Shown: piece by piece, positions 16,719 to 26,000 of the stretch
Position numbering within the stretch: the stretch's first letter is position 1
Layout: the number at the start of each line of letters is the position of its first letter
DNA from: Erythrobacter sp. YJ-T3-07
Lineage (GTDB): Bacteria > Pseudomonadota > Alphaproteobacteria > Sphingomonadales > Sphingomonadaceae
NCBI RefSeq assembly: GCF_015999305.1
Contig: NZ_JAEAGP010000001.1
Span: 868,001 to 932,000, forward strand
Direction: 5' to 3'
Length of the DNA: 64,000 bases
Notes under the pieces: generated by a model
Database searches by the model: none
What the model saw: the letters and a program-made list of their open reading frames with translations, nothing else
What the model was told of the DNA's origin: nothing
Made by a program: the position numbers and the translations under genes

Positions 16719-17285
16719 TCATTTCCATCCGGCTAATCGGCCCATGGTCGCTATGTCGCAGGCGACCGGGGTATTGCCCATAATTACCTGAGCGCTGCCT
16801 GAGGGCGCAAGGTTGGCAATTTTCCTACGGATGGTTTCCTCTGCGAGAGTGAAACCGCTTTGGTGATAGCGGCCGGAGCCTTGGAAAACGCCTACGGACC
16901 CGTTTTTTCGGATCCTTATTTCCAAACGACGCCTTTTACCGAAAACGAGCTTGGGACGTGCTTTGGGATCGCGCTTCCAGACCATGCCGTTCAGCGCCGC
17001 GAATCCTTCTTCTTCACCGTCTGTGGCGAAATAGGTCAGGTTAAGCGCGTTGGCGTCGAAGGTCGTGCAAGGATGTGCAGGGTCCATTCCGACATGGAGG
17101 AACTTGCTGTTACTCGCGATGGCGAATTGGCCGATCTGCCAAGCGGCCGCCTCAGTGAGCCTTTCTCCGCCGATTACGAGGAGGTCGATTGGCCTCACCG
17201 TTCGGGCTTCGAGCTCGATTTGGAGGCCTTGCAGGATGTTGTTCAGCGCCGTGTTGTAGGCGCTGGGGTTATGCACAGATTCCAT
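16719..17285 (-). CDS. Hypothetical leading-region protein
   Basis: A 188-aa protein of unknown family. The pattern is mixed alpha/beta with a conserved-looking LLVIGGERLTEAAAWQIGQFA segment, a FDANALNLTYFATDGEEEGFAALNG segment and a basic stretch (KLVFGKRRRLEIRIRKNG). No signal peptide or membrane segment is present. The start is well supported: GGAAGGAAATACCGTC precedes the ATG. It lies about 2 kb into the predicted leading region and is oriented like the relaxase. Confidence 0.7.
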   Translation of the reverse strand: MESVHNPSAYNTALNNILQGLQIELEARTVRPIDLLVIGGERLTEAAAWQIGQFAIASNSKFLHVGMDPAHPCTTFDANALNLTYFATDGEEEGFAALNGMVWKRDPKARPKLVFGKRRRLEIRIRKNGSVGVFQGSGRYHQSGFTLAEETIRRKIANLAPSGSAQVIMGNTPVACDIATMGRLAGWK

Positions 17286-17654
17286 GACGGTATTTCCTTC
17301 CGCAAGTTGCGTGTGATCGGTCGCGAAGCGGAAGTTTTTCCTTCCTCCTCACGATCCGCTCTTCCTGCTCTTCGGAAAGTTCGTTCGCTTCCGGTTGCAT
17401 GCCGGAATACATCGTTTGTCGAGTTCTGCGCCACTCGGCGTCATTCCAGAGCGCCCTCGCGCTGGGAAAGATCGAGCCCACCGGGTTCTGCCCGCTAGCG
17501 CATCGGCGCGCTATTCGTCAGCGCGGACCCGGGGGGCAGGTCCATGGTTCTAGAGAACTTCTCAGTTCCGGGTCTCACCTCCCATAATAAGGGTGCAGTC
17601 CGGGTGGTCGTAAAACGACGGTTGGCAGCCGGCTCAATCGGTCGTCGCGCGATG
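17286..17654. other. Intergenic region between two minus-strand genes
   Basis: It contains the ribosome site of the 188-aa gene at its left end. A GTG-started 70-codon minus-strand frame (17269-17481) has a protein-like middle (EANELSEEQEERIVRRKEKL) but no ribosome site and a poor C-terminus, so it is not called. No terminator or repeat was found. Confidence 0.5.
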
Positions 17655-18593
17655 CTAACGACGAGCTAACCAAAGTCCATCGACCAGACCGTTCCAGGCG
17701 GCTTTCTGCTGGGCGGTGGTTCCAAGAGCAACGAGCATCAACGAGAACGGGGTCGGTTGGGACCCTCCTTTTGTGTCCAAGAACCGCACCCTGCCCTGTA
17801 GTAGGCAGATGTCTGCATCCGCGGTCAGGGTATCGTGAAACCAGACCGAGTCCGTCCGGGCAGGAACGAGACACACCACCGCTTCGACATTTCCCACCCG
17901 CCATTGCTCATGTGCGCGTTGCAGCCATTTCAGCTGAGCGGAGAAAGGCGGATTGACGAACGCGAGTCGGCCGGACCAGTCATCGATCAGTCCGTCGCCG
18001 CCCTCATCCAGCAAGATGCGCCGCTTCGCGACGACCGGGCTGAGCCGGTGTGCACAAGGGTCGATATCTACGGTGCCGAATGCCGCGTAGATGTTGTTCA
18101 TGAACTCAGGTGGCGTGAACCTGCTATCGCGGTCCTCCTTGTCGCCCTGGCCCCAGTAGGCGCGTTCGGGAGCCCGACGCTTCGCTTTCGGAGCCAGTGC
18201 CTCCATCAAGCGCATTAGGCTGGCAATCGAACCGCCCCCCCTCTCGATATTCGAGATCGTCTTGCGGGTCAGGCCAGTCCTTACCGCCAGTGCATCGAGT
18301 GCGATTCCGCGCTTGAGACGGCGAGCCCGCAGCTGCTCTGCCAGCGTTTTCCCGGGTCCGATCCCGGTCAGCCGGAACTCCAGCGCGGTCATGGCTGCGT
18401 TCAGCGTCGCTACCGAACCGATGCCGCGCTCGAGCCGATAGATTGCCTGCTCGCTCACTCCCGAACGGTCGGCAAGCGCCTTCTGGGTCCAGCCCTTGCC
18501 GCGGCGGGCGTTCCGCAGATCGTCGAGTAATATCGGATGTCTCCCGCCATCATATTCTATCCGAGTGATGCTGCATGGCGAGCAGTTAGACAA
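17655..18593 (-). CDS. Double XRE helix-turn-helix fused to Dam-type adenine methyltransferase
   Basis: The 312-aa protein has two successive XRE domains, about residues 25-75 (RGKGWTQKALADRSGVSEQ) and 82-135 (IALDALAVRTGLTRKTISNIERG). A phage-type N6-adenine methyltransferase domain follows from about 145. It contains RFTPPEFMNNIYAAFG, IDPCAH, and the catalytic FVNPPFS near residues 212-218 (an NPPF version of the DPPY motif). Phage Dam-like enzymes methylate adenine and are often orphan. Fusion to two repressor-type domains suggests targeted or autoregulated methylation. It lies in the predicted leading region, where methylases can protect incoming DNA; that is inference. Confidence 0.82.
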   Translation of the reverse strand: MSNCSPCSITRIEYDGGRHPILLDDLRNARRGKGWTQKALADRSGVSEQAIYRLERGIGSVATLNAAMTALEFRLTGIGPGKTLAEQLRARRLKRGIALDALAVRTGLTRKTISNIERGGGSIASLMRLMEALAPKAKRRAPERAYWGQGDKEDRDSRFTPPEFMNNIYAAFGTVDIDPCAHRLSPVVAKRRILLDEGGDGLIDDWSGRLAFVNPPFSAQLKWLQRAHEQWRVGNVEAVVCLVPARTDSVWFHDTLTADADICLLQGRVRFLDTKGGSQPTPFSLMLVALGTTAQQKAAWNGLVDGLWLARR

Positions 18594-18670
18594 GACCGAC
18601 CGTTCCGCGAGCCTCCATCTCGCCGCCGTAGTCTCGCAACCGCAACCGAACCGGGCTATCGCTCCCGGCC

Positions 18671-19468
18671 ATGAAGGTATTTCTTATAGTGAGCGCCGCG
18701 CTTGCCGTTTGCATTCCGAGCGCCGCGCAGGCGTGGGGTCAGACCGGGCACCGGGTGATTGGCGAGCTCGCCGACCAACGGATCAGCGGCAGGACACGCG
18801 CCGAGATCGAAATCATCCTCGGCAGCGAGGACCTCGCCGAAGTGTCGACCTGGGCAGACGAGGAGCGATCGAACCCGGACCCGTTCTGGCAGAAAGAGGC
18901 TGGCCCATGGCACTATGTGACCGTGCCCGCTGGGCAGGCCTATACCGAGGTCGGCGCGCCGCCCGAAGGGGATGCGTTCACCGCGCTGCAGCGATTCACG
19001 GACACCCTGCGCAATCCGGCGGCGAGCCGTAAAGACAAAGCGCTGGCGCTGCACTTCATCGTCCATATCGTCGGCGATCTTCATCAGCCGCTCCATAACG
19101 GAAACGGCAGGGACCGAGGCGCCAACGACGTGCGCGTCACTTGGTTCGGCGATGCGACGAACCTGCATTCGGTCTGGGACAGCCGTCTGATCGACAGCCG
19201 CAACCTCCCCTATACCGAATACTCCAACTGGCTCGGTCGCCGCATCACGCCCGAACAGACTATAGAATGGTGGACTTTCGATCCGCTGGTCTGGATTGGC
19301 GAGAGCACCGCGATCCGCAATACGATCTACCCCGAGACCGATGGCTCTGAGCCACCGCGGCTTGGCTACGCCTATCAGTATAAGCATCTCGGCACTGCCG
19401 AGCGGCGTTTGCAGCAGGGCGGTGTGCGCCTCGCCGCCTATCTCGACTGGGTATTCGCGGGCGAGTAG
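18671..19468 (+). CDS. Secreted S1/P1-type nuclease
   Basis: S1/P1 nucleases are zinc-dependent phosphodiesterases that degrade single-stranded DNA and RNA outside the cytoplasm. A 21-residue signal peptide ends at AQA, leaving Trp as the first mature residue, whose amino group binds zinc in this family. The further ligands fit: the His in TGHRVIG, LHFIVHIVGDLHQPLH with its H-D-H set, and NLHSVWD with H and D. The 265-aa length is normal. It is divergent from the methyltransferase gene and convergent with the SRAP gene, 6 bases away. It may salvage nucleotides and phosphate. Confidence 0.92.
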   Translation: MKVFLIVSAALAVCIPSAAQAWGQTGHRVIGELADQRISGRTRAEIEIILGSEDLAEVSTWADEERSNPDPFWQKEAGPWHYVTVPAGQAYTEVGAPPEGDAFTALQRFTDTLRNPAASRKDKALALHFIVHIVGDLHQPLHNGNGRDRGANDVRVTWFGDATNLHSVWDSRLIDSRNLPYTEYSNWLGRRITPEQTIEWWTFDPLVWIGESTAIRNTIYPETDGSEPPRLGYAYQYKHLGTAERRLQQGGVRLAAYLDWVFAGE

Positions 19469-19474
19469 CTGGCC

Positions 19475-20056
19475 TCAGCTTTCGTCTATCGTCACCATGC
19501 GTGAGTCGTCGAACGGCCGCGCAAGTCCAGCCGCCACATCGTAGTCACCGGTCAGCCACCTCTCGTGGCTGTCCGCCTCAAGAATCACCGGCATTGCTTT
19601 GGGATGGATCGCGCCAACGGTGTCGTTCGCTTCAGTGGTGAGGAACGCCATCCGCGGCCCTTCGCTTGTGTTTCGCCACAGACCTGCGAACGCCGAGACT
19701 CCCGCGTCGGTTCGCTCGAACCAGAGCTTGCGCTTCGATCCTTTTGGTCCGGTCCATTCGCAGAACTGCGTCCAAGGGACGAGGCAGCGCTGCTGTGGGT
19801 TCGTCAGCATCGGTCGCCAGAACGGACTGGAGAGATTGCGGACGTTGGTGACCGGTCGGCTTGCGCTCACCGGCGGCGGCACGCCCCATTTGATCTCGTC
19901 CAGCGTCAGCGTCCCGTCGATCAGTCGCAGGACTGGCGCTTTCTGGCCGGGATAGATCTCGTCGCGCGGCCCGAGATTGGACCGGTCCCCGTCAAACGCG
20001 CCGAACATCTGGCGTAGTTCATCAACGCTGGCCCGCATGCGGTAGAGGTTGCACAT
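19475..20056 (-). CDS. SRAP-family (YedK/HMCES) abasic-site protein
   Basis: SRAP proteins form a covalent bond through Cys2 with abasic sites in single-stranded DNA and shield them from error-prone repair. The protein must start at MCNLYRM so that Cys follows the initiator Met. This fixes the start at 20056 although the frame is open 91 codons further. Other family motifs are PWTQFCEWTG, the TTEANDTVGAIHPKAMPVIL block with the active His, and a closing RMVTIDES. Product is 193 aa, slightly short but complete. Its neighbours include a mutasome operon, consistent with a DNA-damage cluster. Confidence 0.92.
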   Translation of the reverse strand: MCNLYRMRASVDELRQMFGAFDGDRSNLGPRDEIYPGQKAPVLRLIDGTLTLDEIKWGVPPPVSASRPVTNVRNLSSPFWRPMLTNPQQRCLVPWTQFCEWTGPKGSKRKLWFERTDAGVSAFAGLWRNTSEGPRMAFLTTEANDTVGAIHPKAMPVILEADSHERWLTGDYDVAAGLARPFDDSRMVTIDES

Positions 20057-20156
20057 GCATCCCGTATGGCTCTGATCGCCGAAGGCGCCAAGTCTTCGGT
20101 CGCGGCGATAGCCGAACGGGCTTGTTCCCCGCACGGCAGTACGGAATACAAGACCC

Positions 20157-20603
20157 ATGATCTGGCTCACGCTTCTGGCTTCCGTCGCGGTCGTGCCTGC
20201 CGGCACGACCTTCGAGTGCACGCCCACCCACGTGTGGGATGGCGACGGTCCAGTCTGGTGTGAAGAGGGACTGCGTCTTCGCCTGAGCGGGATCGCCGCG
20301 CGAGAGAGCGACGGCACCTGCCGCTCCAATCAGCCCTGCCCCGATGCGTCCGCCGAAGACGCGAAACGTGCCTTGGTCGCTCTCCTCGGTCGTCCGGTCG
20401 GGACTAGTCGCCACGGGCACACGCTCATCGAGGGCCCCGCAATGCGCTGCCTCTCGGTCGGCGGCGGCGGTGGCAACCGGACTGCGGCATGGTGCGTGTC
20501 GCCTCTCGGTGGCGACATTAGCTGTGCGATGGTCGCCAGCGGCACGGCTCTACGCTGGGATCGCTATTGGCTAAATCACCGCTGCGGAACGCGCGGTGGC
20601 TAA
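20157..20603 (+). CDS. Secreted thermonuclease-like (SNase fold) protein
   Basis: A short N-terminal signal sequence (MIWLTLLASVAVVPAG) is followed by HVWDGDGPVWCEEG and LRLRLSGIAARES. These correspond to the DGDT loop and the R-L-x-G-I-D-A-x-E strand of staphylococcal nuclease-like proteins. The usual Thr after DGD is replaced by Gly and the catalytic Arg/Glu set is only partly recognisable, so activity is uncertain. Six cysteines suggest disulfides outside the cytoplasm. Length is 148 aa. It reads toward the small membrane peptide with an 8-nt overlap. Confidence 0.7.
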   Translation: MIWLTLLASVAVVPAGTTFECTPTHVWDGDGPVWCEEGLRLRLSGIAARESDGTCRSNQPCPDASAEDAKRALVALLGRPVGTSRHGHTLIEGPAMRCLSVGGGGGNRTAAWCVSPLGGDISCAMVASGTALRWDRYWLNHRCGTRGG

Positions 20604-20694
20604 GCGGCTTAGGTCTCTCGGTGCCTGGAGCCTGTCGGTCGGATTTTACATCCTGCTGATCGGCGGGACAGCCTACGGTTACCTCGCCTCCTGA
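20596..20694 (+). CDS. Possible 32-aa single-span membrane peptide
   Basis: A GTG-started frame overlaps the SNase-like gene by 8 nt and encodes a basic N-terminus (VAKRLRS) then one clear transmembrane helix (WSLSVGFYILLIGGTAYGYL). The composition is typical of real small membrane proteins and the overlap suggests coupling, but no ribosome site stands out. Confidence 0.4.
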   Translation: MAKRLRSLGAWSLSVGFYILLIGGTAYGYLAS

Positions 20695-20789
20695 ACCGCT
20701 AATGCGCGGTAAATAGCTGGAGGTGCGCGGAACGGTGCCGGGCCTTCCGCAATCGTCAGCCACACCGGACATCTTGTAAGTCACCGAAT

Positions 20790-20804
20790 GTTCTCATAAT
20801 GTTC
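20790..20804 (+). promoter_or_regulatory. LexA (SOS) box, alphaproteobacterial type
   Basis: GTTC-TCATAAT-GTTC exactly matches the direct-repeat SOS box GTTC-N7-GTTC used by alphaproteobacterial LexA. It lies 4 nt before the ATG of the 77-aa gene that leads into umuD and umuC, so it controls the mutasome operon. Confidence 0.88.
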
Positions 20805-20808
20805 CGGC

Positions 20809-21042
20809 ATGACCGATGATTCGACGCAGCCGTCCGGCAACCCCGATCAGCTTCGAACTGACATGATCCGCGAAGTCCGAACCGCATACGATCGCTGTCA
20901 AACTGCGGAGCGTGACCGCGATAGCTTTGCCCGCTTGATCGAACTGCGCGATGCGACCTGGGGCCTTCTGACGCTGCTCGAACGCGAGCTACCCGGCGAA
21001 GAGAACACCCTGCGCCAGCAACGCGCGTTCGCTTTCGACTGA
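20809..21042 (+). CDS. Small SOS-controlled protein at the head of the umuDC operon
   Basis: A 77-aa acidic, helical protein (LRTDMIREVRTAYDRCQTAERDRDSF, LLTLLERELPGEENTL) with no family that I recognise. The start codon is only 4 nt after the LexA box. Either the transcript is leaderless or a later in-frame ATG at 20863 (the Met of LRTDMIREV) is used. It is followed 11 nt later by umuD, so it is the first gene of the damage-induced operon and may be a mutasome accessory. Confidence 0.6.
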   Translation: MTDDSTQPSGNPDQLRTDMIREVRTAYDRCQTAERDRDSFARLIELRDATWGLLTLLERELPGEENTLRQQRAFAFD

Positions 21043-21053
21043 GCCCAGTCCCC

Positions 21054-21479
21054 GTGCCCGCCATTCGCCTAACCCAGTTGGACTGGACCGCAGTCCCGCG
21101 CGAGATGCCGCTATTGCTGGTCAGCACTCCGGCCGGTTTCCCATCGCCCGCGCAGGACGACATGGAGGAGCCGATCGATCTGGGTGCCTGGCTCATCGAG
21201 AAGCCGGCCGCCTCCTATGTCATGCGGGTCGATGGTCATTCGATGGAAGGCGCGGGTATTGCCGACGGTGACCTGATCGTTGTCAGCCGCGCGGAGCGGC
21301 CGGTGCCGGGCCGGATCGTGGTTGCGCTGGTCCATGGCGAACGCACGCTGAAGCGGTTGCGCAAGATGGATGACCGGCTTTGGCTGGTGCCCGAGGCCGA
21401 AGGCTATCCGCACACATTGGTGGACGAGTATGTCGAGATCTGGGGTGTGGTCGTCGGCCTCGCCCGCCGCTACCCATGA
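21054..21479 (+). CDS. umuD: UmuD-like S24 self-cleaving protein
   Basis: UmuD cleaves itself in response to RecA filaments and then activates the UmuC polymerase. The 141-aa protein shows the cleavage region at A27-G28 (TPAGFPSPA), the catalytic Ser63 in [10 protein letters not shown] and the Lys100 in ERTLKRL. The length matches UmuD. It starts on GTG at 21054 and its stop overlaps umuC through ATGA. Regulation comes from the LexA box upstream of the operon. Confidence 0.93.
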   Translation: MPAIRLTQLDWTAVPREMPLLLVSTPAGFPSPAQDDMEEPIDLGAWLIEKPAASYVMRVDGHSMEGAGIADGDLIVVSRAERPVPGRIVVALVHGERTLKRLRKMDDRLWLVPEAEGYPHTLVDEYVEIWGVVVGLARRYP

Positions 21480-22756
21480 CCGGCGCCATCGCGCTTCAGG
21501 ACGCGAACAACTTCTACGTCAGCTGCGAGCGCGCATTCGATCCTTCGCTGCGCGGCGTCCCCGCGATCGTGCTGTCGAACAACGACGGCTGCGCCATCGC
21601 CCGGTCCGCCGAAGCCAAGGCGCTCGGCATCCGCATGGGCGACCCCATCCATCTGATCCGCAATAAGGTGAAGGCGCACGGTATCGCGGTGCGCTCGTCC
21701 AACTACGCGCTCTACGGCGACATGCAACGGCGCATCCTCGCCGCGATCGAGCCGTTCGCGCGCGACGTGGAGATCTACTCGATCGATGAAAACTTCCTCG
21801 ACCTTGCCGGATTCGAGGATCGCGATCTGGTCGCCCACTGCCAGGCGCTGCGTGAGCGGGTCGAGCAGTGGACGACGATCCCGACCTGTGTCGGTATCGG
21901 TCCGACCAAGACTCTGGCGAAGCTGGGCAACGCCGCGGCGAAGAAAAACCCTATCTTCGGCGGGGTCGCCGACATGCGCGATCCCGCCATCGCACGCTGG
22001 GTCTTGGACCGGTTCCCGATTGGGGATGTCTGGGGTGTCGGTCGCGCTACTACAGGCAAGCTGGCCGCGCTCGGAATCCATACCGCCGGCCAGCTTCGCG
22101 ACATGCAACTTCGGCAGGCTCGCGGGCTCGGTACAGTCGTGCTGGGGCGACTCGTCGCTGAACTTAACGGCGTCCCTGCGCAAGTGCTGGAAGTGCTCGA
22201 ACCGCAGCGCAAGGGCATGGCGGTGACCCGCTCGTTCGGCACGCCAATCACGACACTTGAGGTGTTGATGGGCGCGATTGCGCAATACGCCATGCGAGCG
22301 GGAGAGAAGCTGCGCCAGCATGGCTTGGTCGCCGGACGACTGACCGTGTTCTTCCACACCAACCGCCATCGTCCAGACCGCCCGCAATACAACGCCAGCC
22401 GCACGCTGACCCTACATCCGATGAGCGCAGACGGCTTCCTGCTGATCGCGGCAGCCCGGCGCGGTGCGGAGGCCGCATGGCGTGATGGGTTCGCCTATAC
22501 GAAAGCCGGGATCATGCTTGAACACCTTGAGCGCGCTGATCTTCGACCGCGCACGCTGTTCGAATGTGCCGACGGTATCGAGCGCCGCGAACGGCTTATG
22601 GATGCGCTCGATGCCATCAACACGCGCTACGGAAAGTTCACGGTTGTGCCCGGCGTGCAGGGATTCAGGCGCGGTTGGACGACCCGGACTGATATGAAAT
22701 CGCCAGCTTGGACAACGCGGATCGATGAGGTGCCGCGGGTGGTGGCGTGGCAATAA
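21476..22756 (+). CDS. umuC: UmuC, Y-family translesion DNA polymerase
   Basis: UmuC is the catalytic subunit of DNA polymerase V, which copies past lesions at the price of mutations. The 426-aa protein has the metal-binding motif [16 protein letters not shown], the conserved [19 protein letters not shown] block, [10 protein letters not shown] with the catalytic Asp-Glu, and [18 protein letters not shown]. The little-finger region and the C-terminal DUF4113 end are complete. The start is the ATG at 21476 within the ATGA overlap with umuD. An adjacent lexA or recA is not seen; the operon resembles mobile umuDC cassettes. Confidence 0.95.
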   Translation: MTGAIALQDANNFYVSCERAFDPSLRGVPAIVLSNNDGCAIARSAEAKALGIRMGDPIHLIRNKVKAHGIAVRSSNYALYGDMQRRILAAIEPFARDVEIYSIDENFLDLAGFEDRDLVAHCQALRERVEQWTTIPTCVGIGPTKTLAKLGNAAAKKNPIFGGVADMRDPAIARWVLDRFPIGDVWGVGRATTGKLAALGIHTAGQLRDMQLRQARGLGTVVLGRLVAELNGVPAQVLEVLEPQRKGMAVTRSFGTPITTLEVLMGAIAQYAMRAGEKLRQHGLVAGRLTVFFHTNRHRPDRPQYNASRTLTLHPMSADGFLLIAAARRGAEAAWRDGFAYTKAGIMLEHLERADLRPRTLFECADGIERRERLMDALDAINTRYGKFTVVPGVQGFRRGWTTRTDMKSPAWTTRIDEVPRVVAWQ

Positions 22757-23062
22757 CGAGTGGTGGACTGGTCTGCTACGCGCCCCAATCCCGGTCATTC
22801 GGTAATCCGCCGCGCTACTCTGAAAAACGGACTTACGGTCAGGACCGACCAGATGGTAGCTATCCTTGGCAGCTGGCGCCCCGGAGGCAAAAGGCGGAGA
22901 CACGACCCACTCACCGTGCAGCTCCAGCGTGTTGCCATCGGCCCGCCTCGCAGTTCTCCTCGCATTCAATCAGGTCGATCTTTCTAATGCCGTTCCCAAC
23001 GGTTACCGCTAGGCTAGGATGCCAGCGACACGTCACCAAACCTGCCGAACGCCTTCGCCACG
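22757..23062. repeat. Intergenic region with a degenerate dispersed repeat
   Basis: No gene is supported. The stretch CCCAATCCCGGTCATTCGGT near 22785-22805 resembles the repeat word CCCAAAGGCGGTCATTCAG of the other copies, and TGGCAGCTGGCGCC follows near 22868. No clear terminator for umuC and no clear promoter for the next gene is visible. Confidence 0.45.
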
Positions 23063-26000
23063 ATGAGCCGAACAGAACAGAGAGGAGCAGGAGGGCCGCA
23101 TGGCGCGGGTGGGGCCGCGGCTGGGGGAGGCCTCAACTTCCAGGCGGCCATCACCGCGATCTGCTTGGTCTACATGCTCCGCGAAAGGCCCCTCAAATGG
23201 CTCGAGGGCCTCGTGCACGACCTGATCGTCCTCGTCGAATCAGAGACAGGCAGGGGCGGTGACGACATCCGCCTCCGTCTGGCCGGGGGCGAGACCGTGG
23301 AGATCCAGGCCAAGAAGGGTCTACGCGCAACCGAGGAACTGTGGAACGCGTTGCTGGCACTCGCAGAGGCGGTGGTGGTGAACGACAACATCTTCGGCGT
23401 CCTCGCGGTCTGCCCGGAAAGCAGCGGCACGATACGCAAGGCCTTACGCCGTGACATGGTGGCGATCGGGGAGGGAAGCACTGATGGACTGTCCCCGACC
23501 GGACGAAAGCTCCTCGCGCGTCTCGATGCGCATGGGTTGGACGCAAAGATAGTCTGCTCGCGGTTGCGCATCCTGGTGATCGACGCGCTGACGACTAGCG
23601 GTGGCGGCGTCCAGGCGGCGCGGTCGGAGCTGGCCGGCATCTTCATAGCGCAGAACGTCGATACAGCTTGGGCACTCCTTTGCCGCGAGGCCCACGACAT
23701 GATCGAGCGCCGCGGACGGGTTGATCGCCGACGCGCCACGACGGTGTTGGAATCCCATCCCTTGCGCTTAATTACCCACCCGCAGCAAGGGACGAATGTG
23801 CCTACTGGCTTCGGCACCTTCGCCGATATCCTTGGCGGGGTCGCCACTACACCACATAGCCCAGTTTCGTCGCTGGGGGCCAGCCTGCTCGCAGAGGCGG
23901 CCGCTAAACTGGCGGAGCGGATCCGCAGAGGTCGATACTTCGTGGGCTTTCCCACCCAGGAGGAGGCAAGGCGGCTCGCGGCGGGCCTTATCACCGGAGA
24001 ATTCTCGCAATGCACGCCAGGGACGAGGGCCCGGCTCTTAGCCAGCTGCGCCAGATGGCTGAGCCAAGCCGAGAACGAAGGCGACGTCGAAGGACTGATT
24101 GAGCTCAGCCTCTCCATCGAGGAAACGCAGGAGGCGGCGATCGCGCGGGCTTTCCTCGCGGCACGCTCGGACTGGAAGGACGGGATGAGCGCTCTCGCTG
24201 GCCGCCGAACGCCCGAAGCTCGCGCCGCAGCCCTCCAGATTCACCTCAACGCACATGACCCAGCGGAAACGCTCGCGTGGGTCGATCAGGCCGGCCTCCT
24301 GCCGGACGAGCTCGATCCCGACGGTCGCCAGGTGCTGCTTAACTGCCACGCCGCCGCAGAGAGCTGGGAACGGGCCCTTGGCATATCGGGCGTCCTCACC
24401 GCGGAGGATCTGGAGCGAACCCCCTCGCTATACGGGACGACGGCGCTGGTCCTGCTGGCCAATTCGGTGGACCCGGATCTGCGCGCCTTCATCGGCAGGG
24501 GCATTCCTCCAGATTCCCGCGGATTTCCACTCGAGGACACGACCGAAGCGATCGAGCGGCGCCGAAGGGCTGCCGGGCTCTTCAGGGCATCGGGGAGCGT
24601 AGCCGGTGATCTGGGCCGCGACGCGATCGCATCCCACCACCGGATGATGGCGCTGTGGCTCGAACTGCGCGACGAAGAAGCATATTCCGAAGCGATGAGG
24701 TCGCTGGAGGAAATCTTCTCGTCGGGCGAGGACTTCGTCCCCGTCCTACCTTTAGCGCTCGCTTTCGGTGTAACGGTCAACCGCGAAGCAGTGGCAAGGG
24801 AGCTAGCACGCCGGAGCGCACTCGATCCACAGGGCAGTCCCGACTTAGCGCTCGCGCACTTGGCGATGGCCCAGTCCGAAGCAAACGCCGAGCAGCAGCT
24901 CCACTACCTCGTGACGCATGCGGATGTGATGAGGCCCCATCTCACACCCGAGGGAATGCTCGATCTGGAGCTCCAGCTGTTGGTCGCTACGGGAAGGCAG
25001 GAGCAGGCACGGGACCGGCTGACCCAAGACGGCGGGATACTGCCCGACCAAAGGCGATCCGAGATTCGGCTCCTGCTCGATCGGGGCCAAGAAGGTCTGA
25101 CGACCCGCGATTTCGAGGAGGCCTACGCGAGATCGCCCGATACCGCCCATCTCAAGCAGCTGGTAGACCACCTCGCACGGCAGGATTTTTCACAACGCTT
25201 GGCGGACCTCGGCATCGAGCTGGTCGTCCGAACCCACAGTCGCCGCGAGGCTGAAATCCTGATCTCCATCTTAGCCTCGCACGGCCGCCACGATTGCGTC
25301 GATGCCGTCCTCGATGCCATCCCCGACCTGGTTGCCGGATCGACTATCCTGCAAACCGCAAAGGGCTGGTCGCTCTTCCGAGAAGGCGCCCTCGCTGGGG
25401 CCGAGGCGATGCTGGCGAAAGGTGACGACGACGATAGGAATAGCAGGGCGCTGCGCACGAACATCCTCATCGCCTCGGGCCGTTGGGCGGAGCTCGAGGC
25501 GATGACGGAAGCTCATTGGAGAGACCGAGAGAACCGCGATCCGGGGGAGCGGATCGAAGCTGCCCAGCTCGCCGTCCAGACAGGACAACATGAAATCGCA
25601 CTGAACCTGGCACGAGCCGCAGTCGAGGGTGCGCCGGACGACCCCCACCTGCTCCTCGCGGCATACGCCGTCGCCATCGCCCTCGGTAGGGAAGCCGAGC
25701 TTGATGCCTTCAAATGGTTCGAGAGAGCGGCCGACCTTTCCGGGGAGGATGGCCCGGTCCAGAAGACCTCGGTCAACGCCATCGTCGAACAGGCGCCGGA
25801 TTGGAACGCGCACGTCGAGCATGCCACCGAGCTCTGGCGTCGCGGCAAGGCGCCTCTGGCATCAGTCGCAGAGGCGCTTCGTCAACCCATGCTGGAGCTG
25901 CTCCTTTCGCCGATACTCGGTAACAGGGACAAGATAGAACCCCGCCGGCGCGGTTTGGTCTCGGCCTTCAGTGGTGCGCGCGCCGAACCGCAACCGAGAG

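Noticed and set aside
17269..17481. 70-codon minus-strand frame before the 188-aa gene
   Set aside because: Part looks protein-like, but it starts on GTG with no ribosome site and overlaps the well-supported gene start; not strong enough to call.
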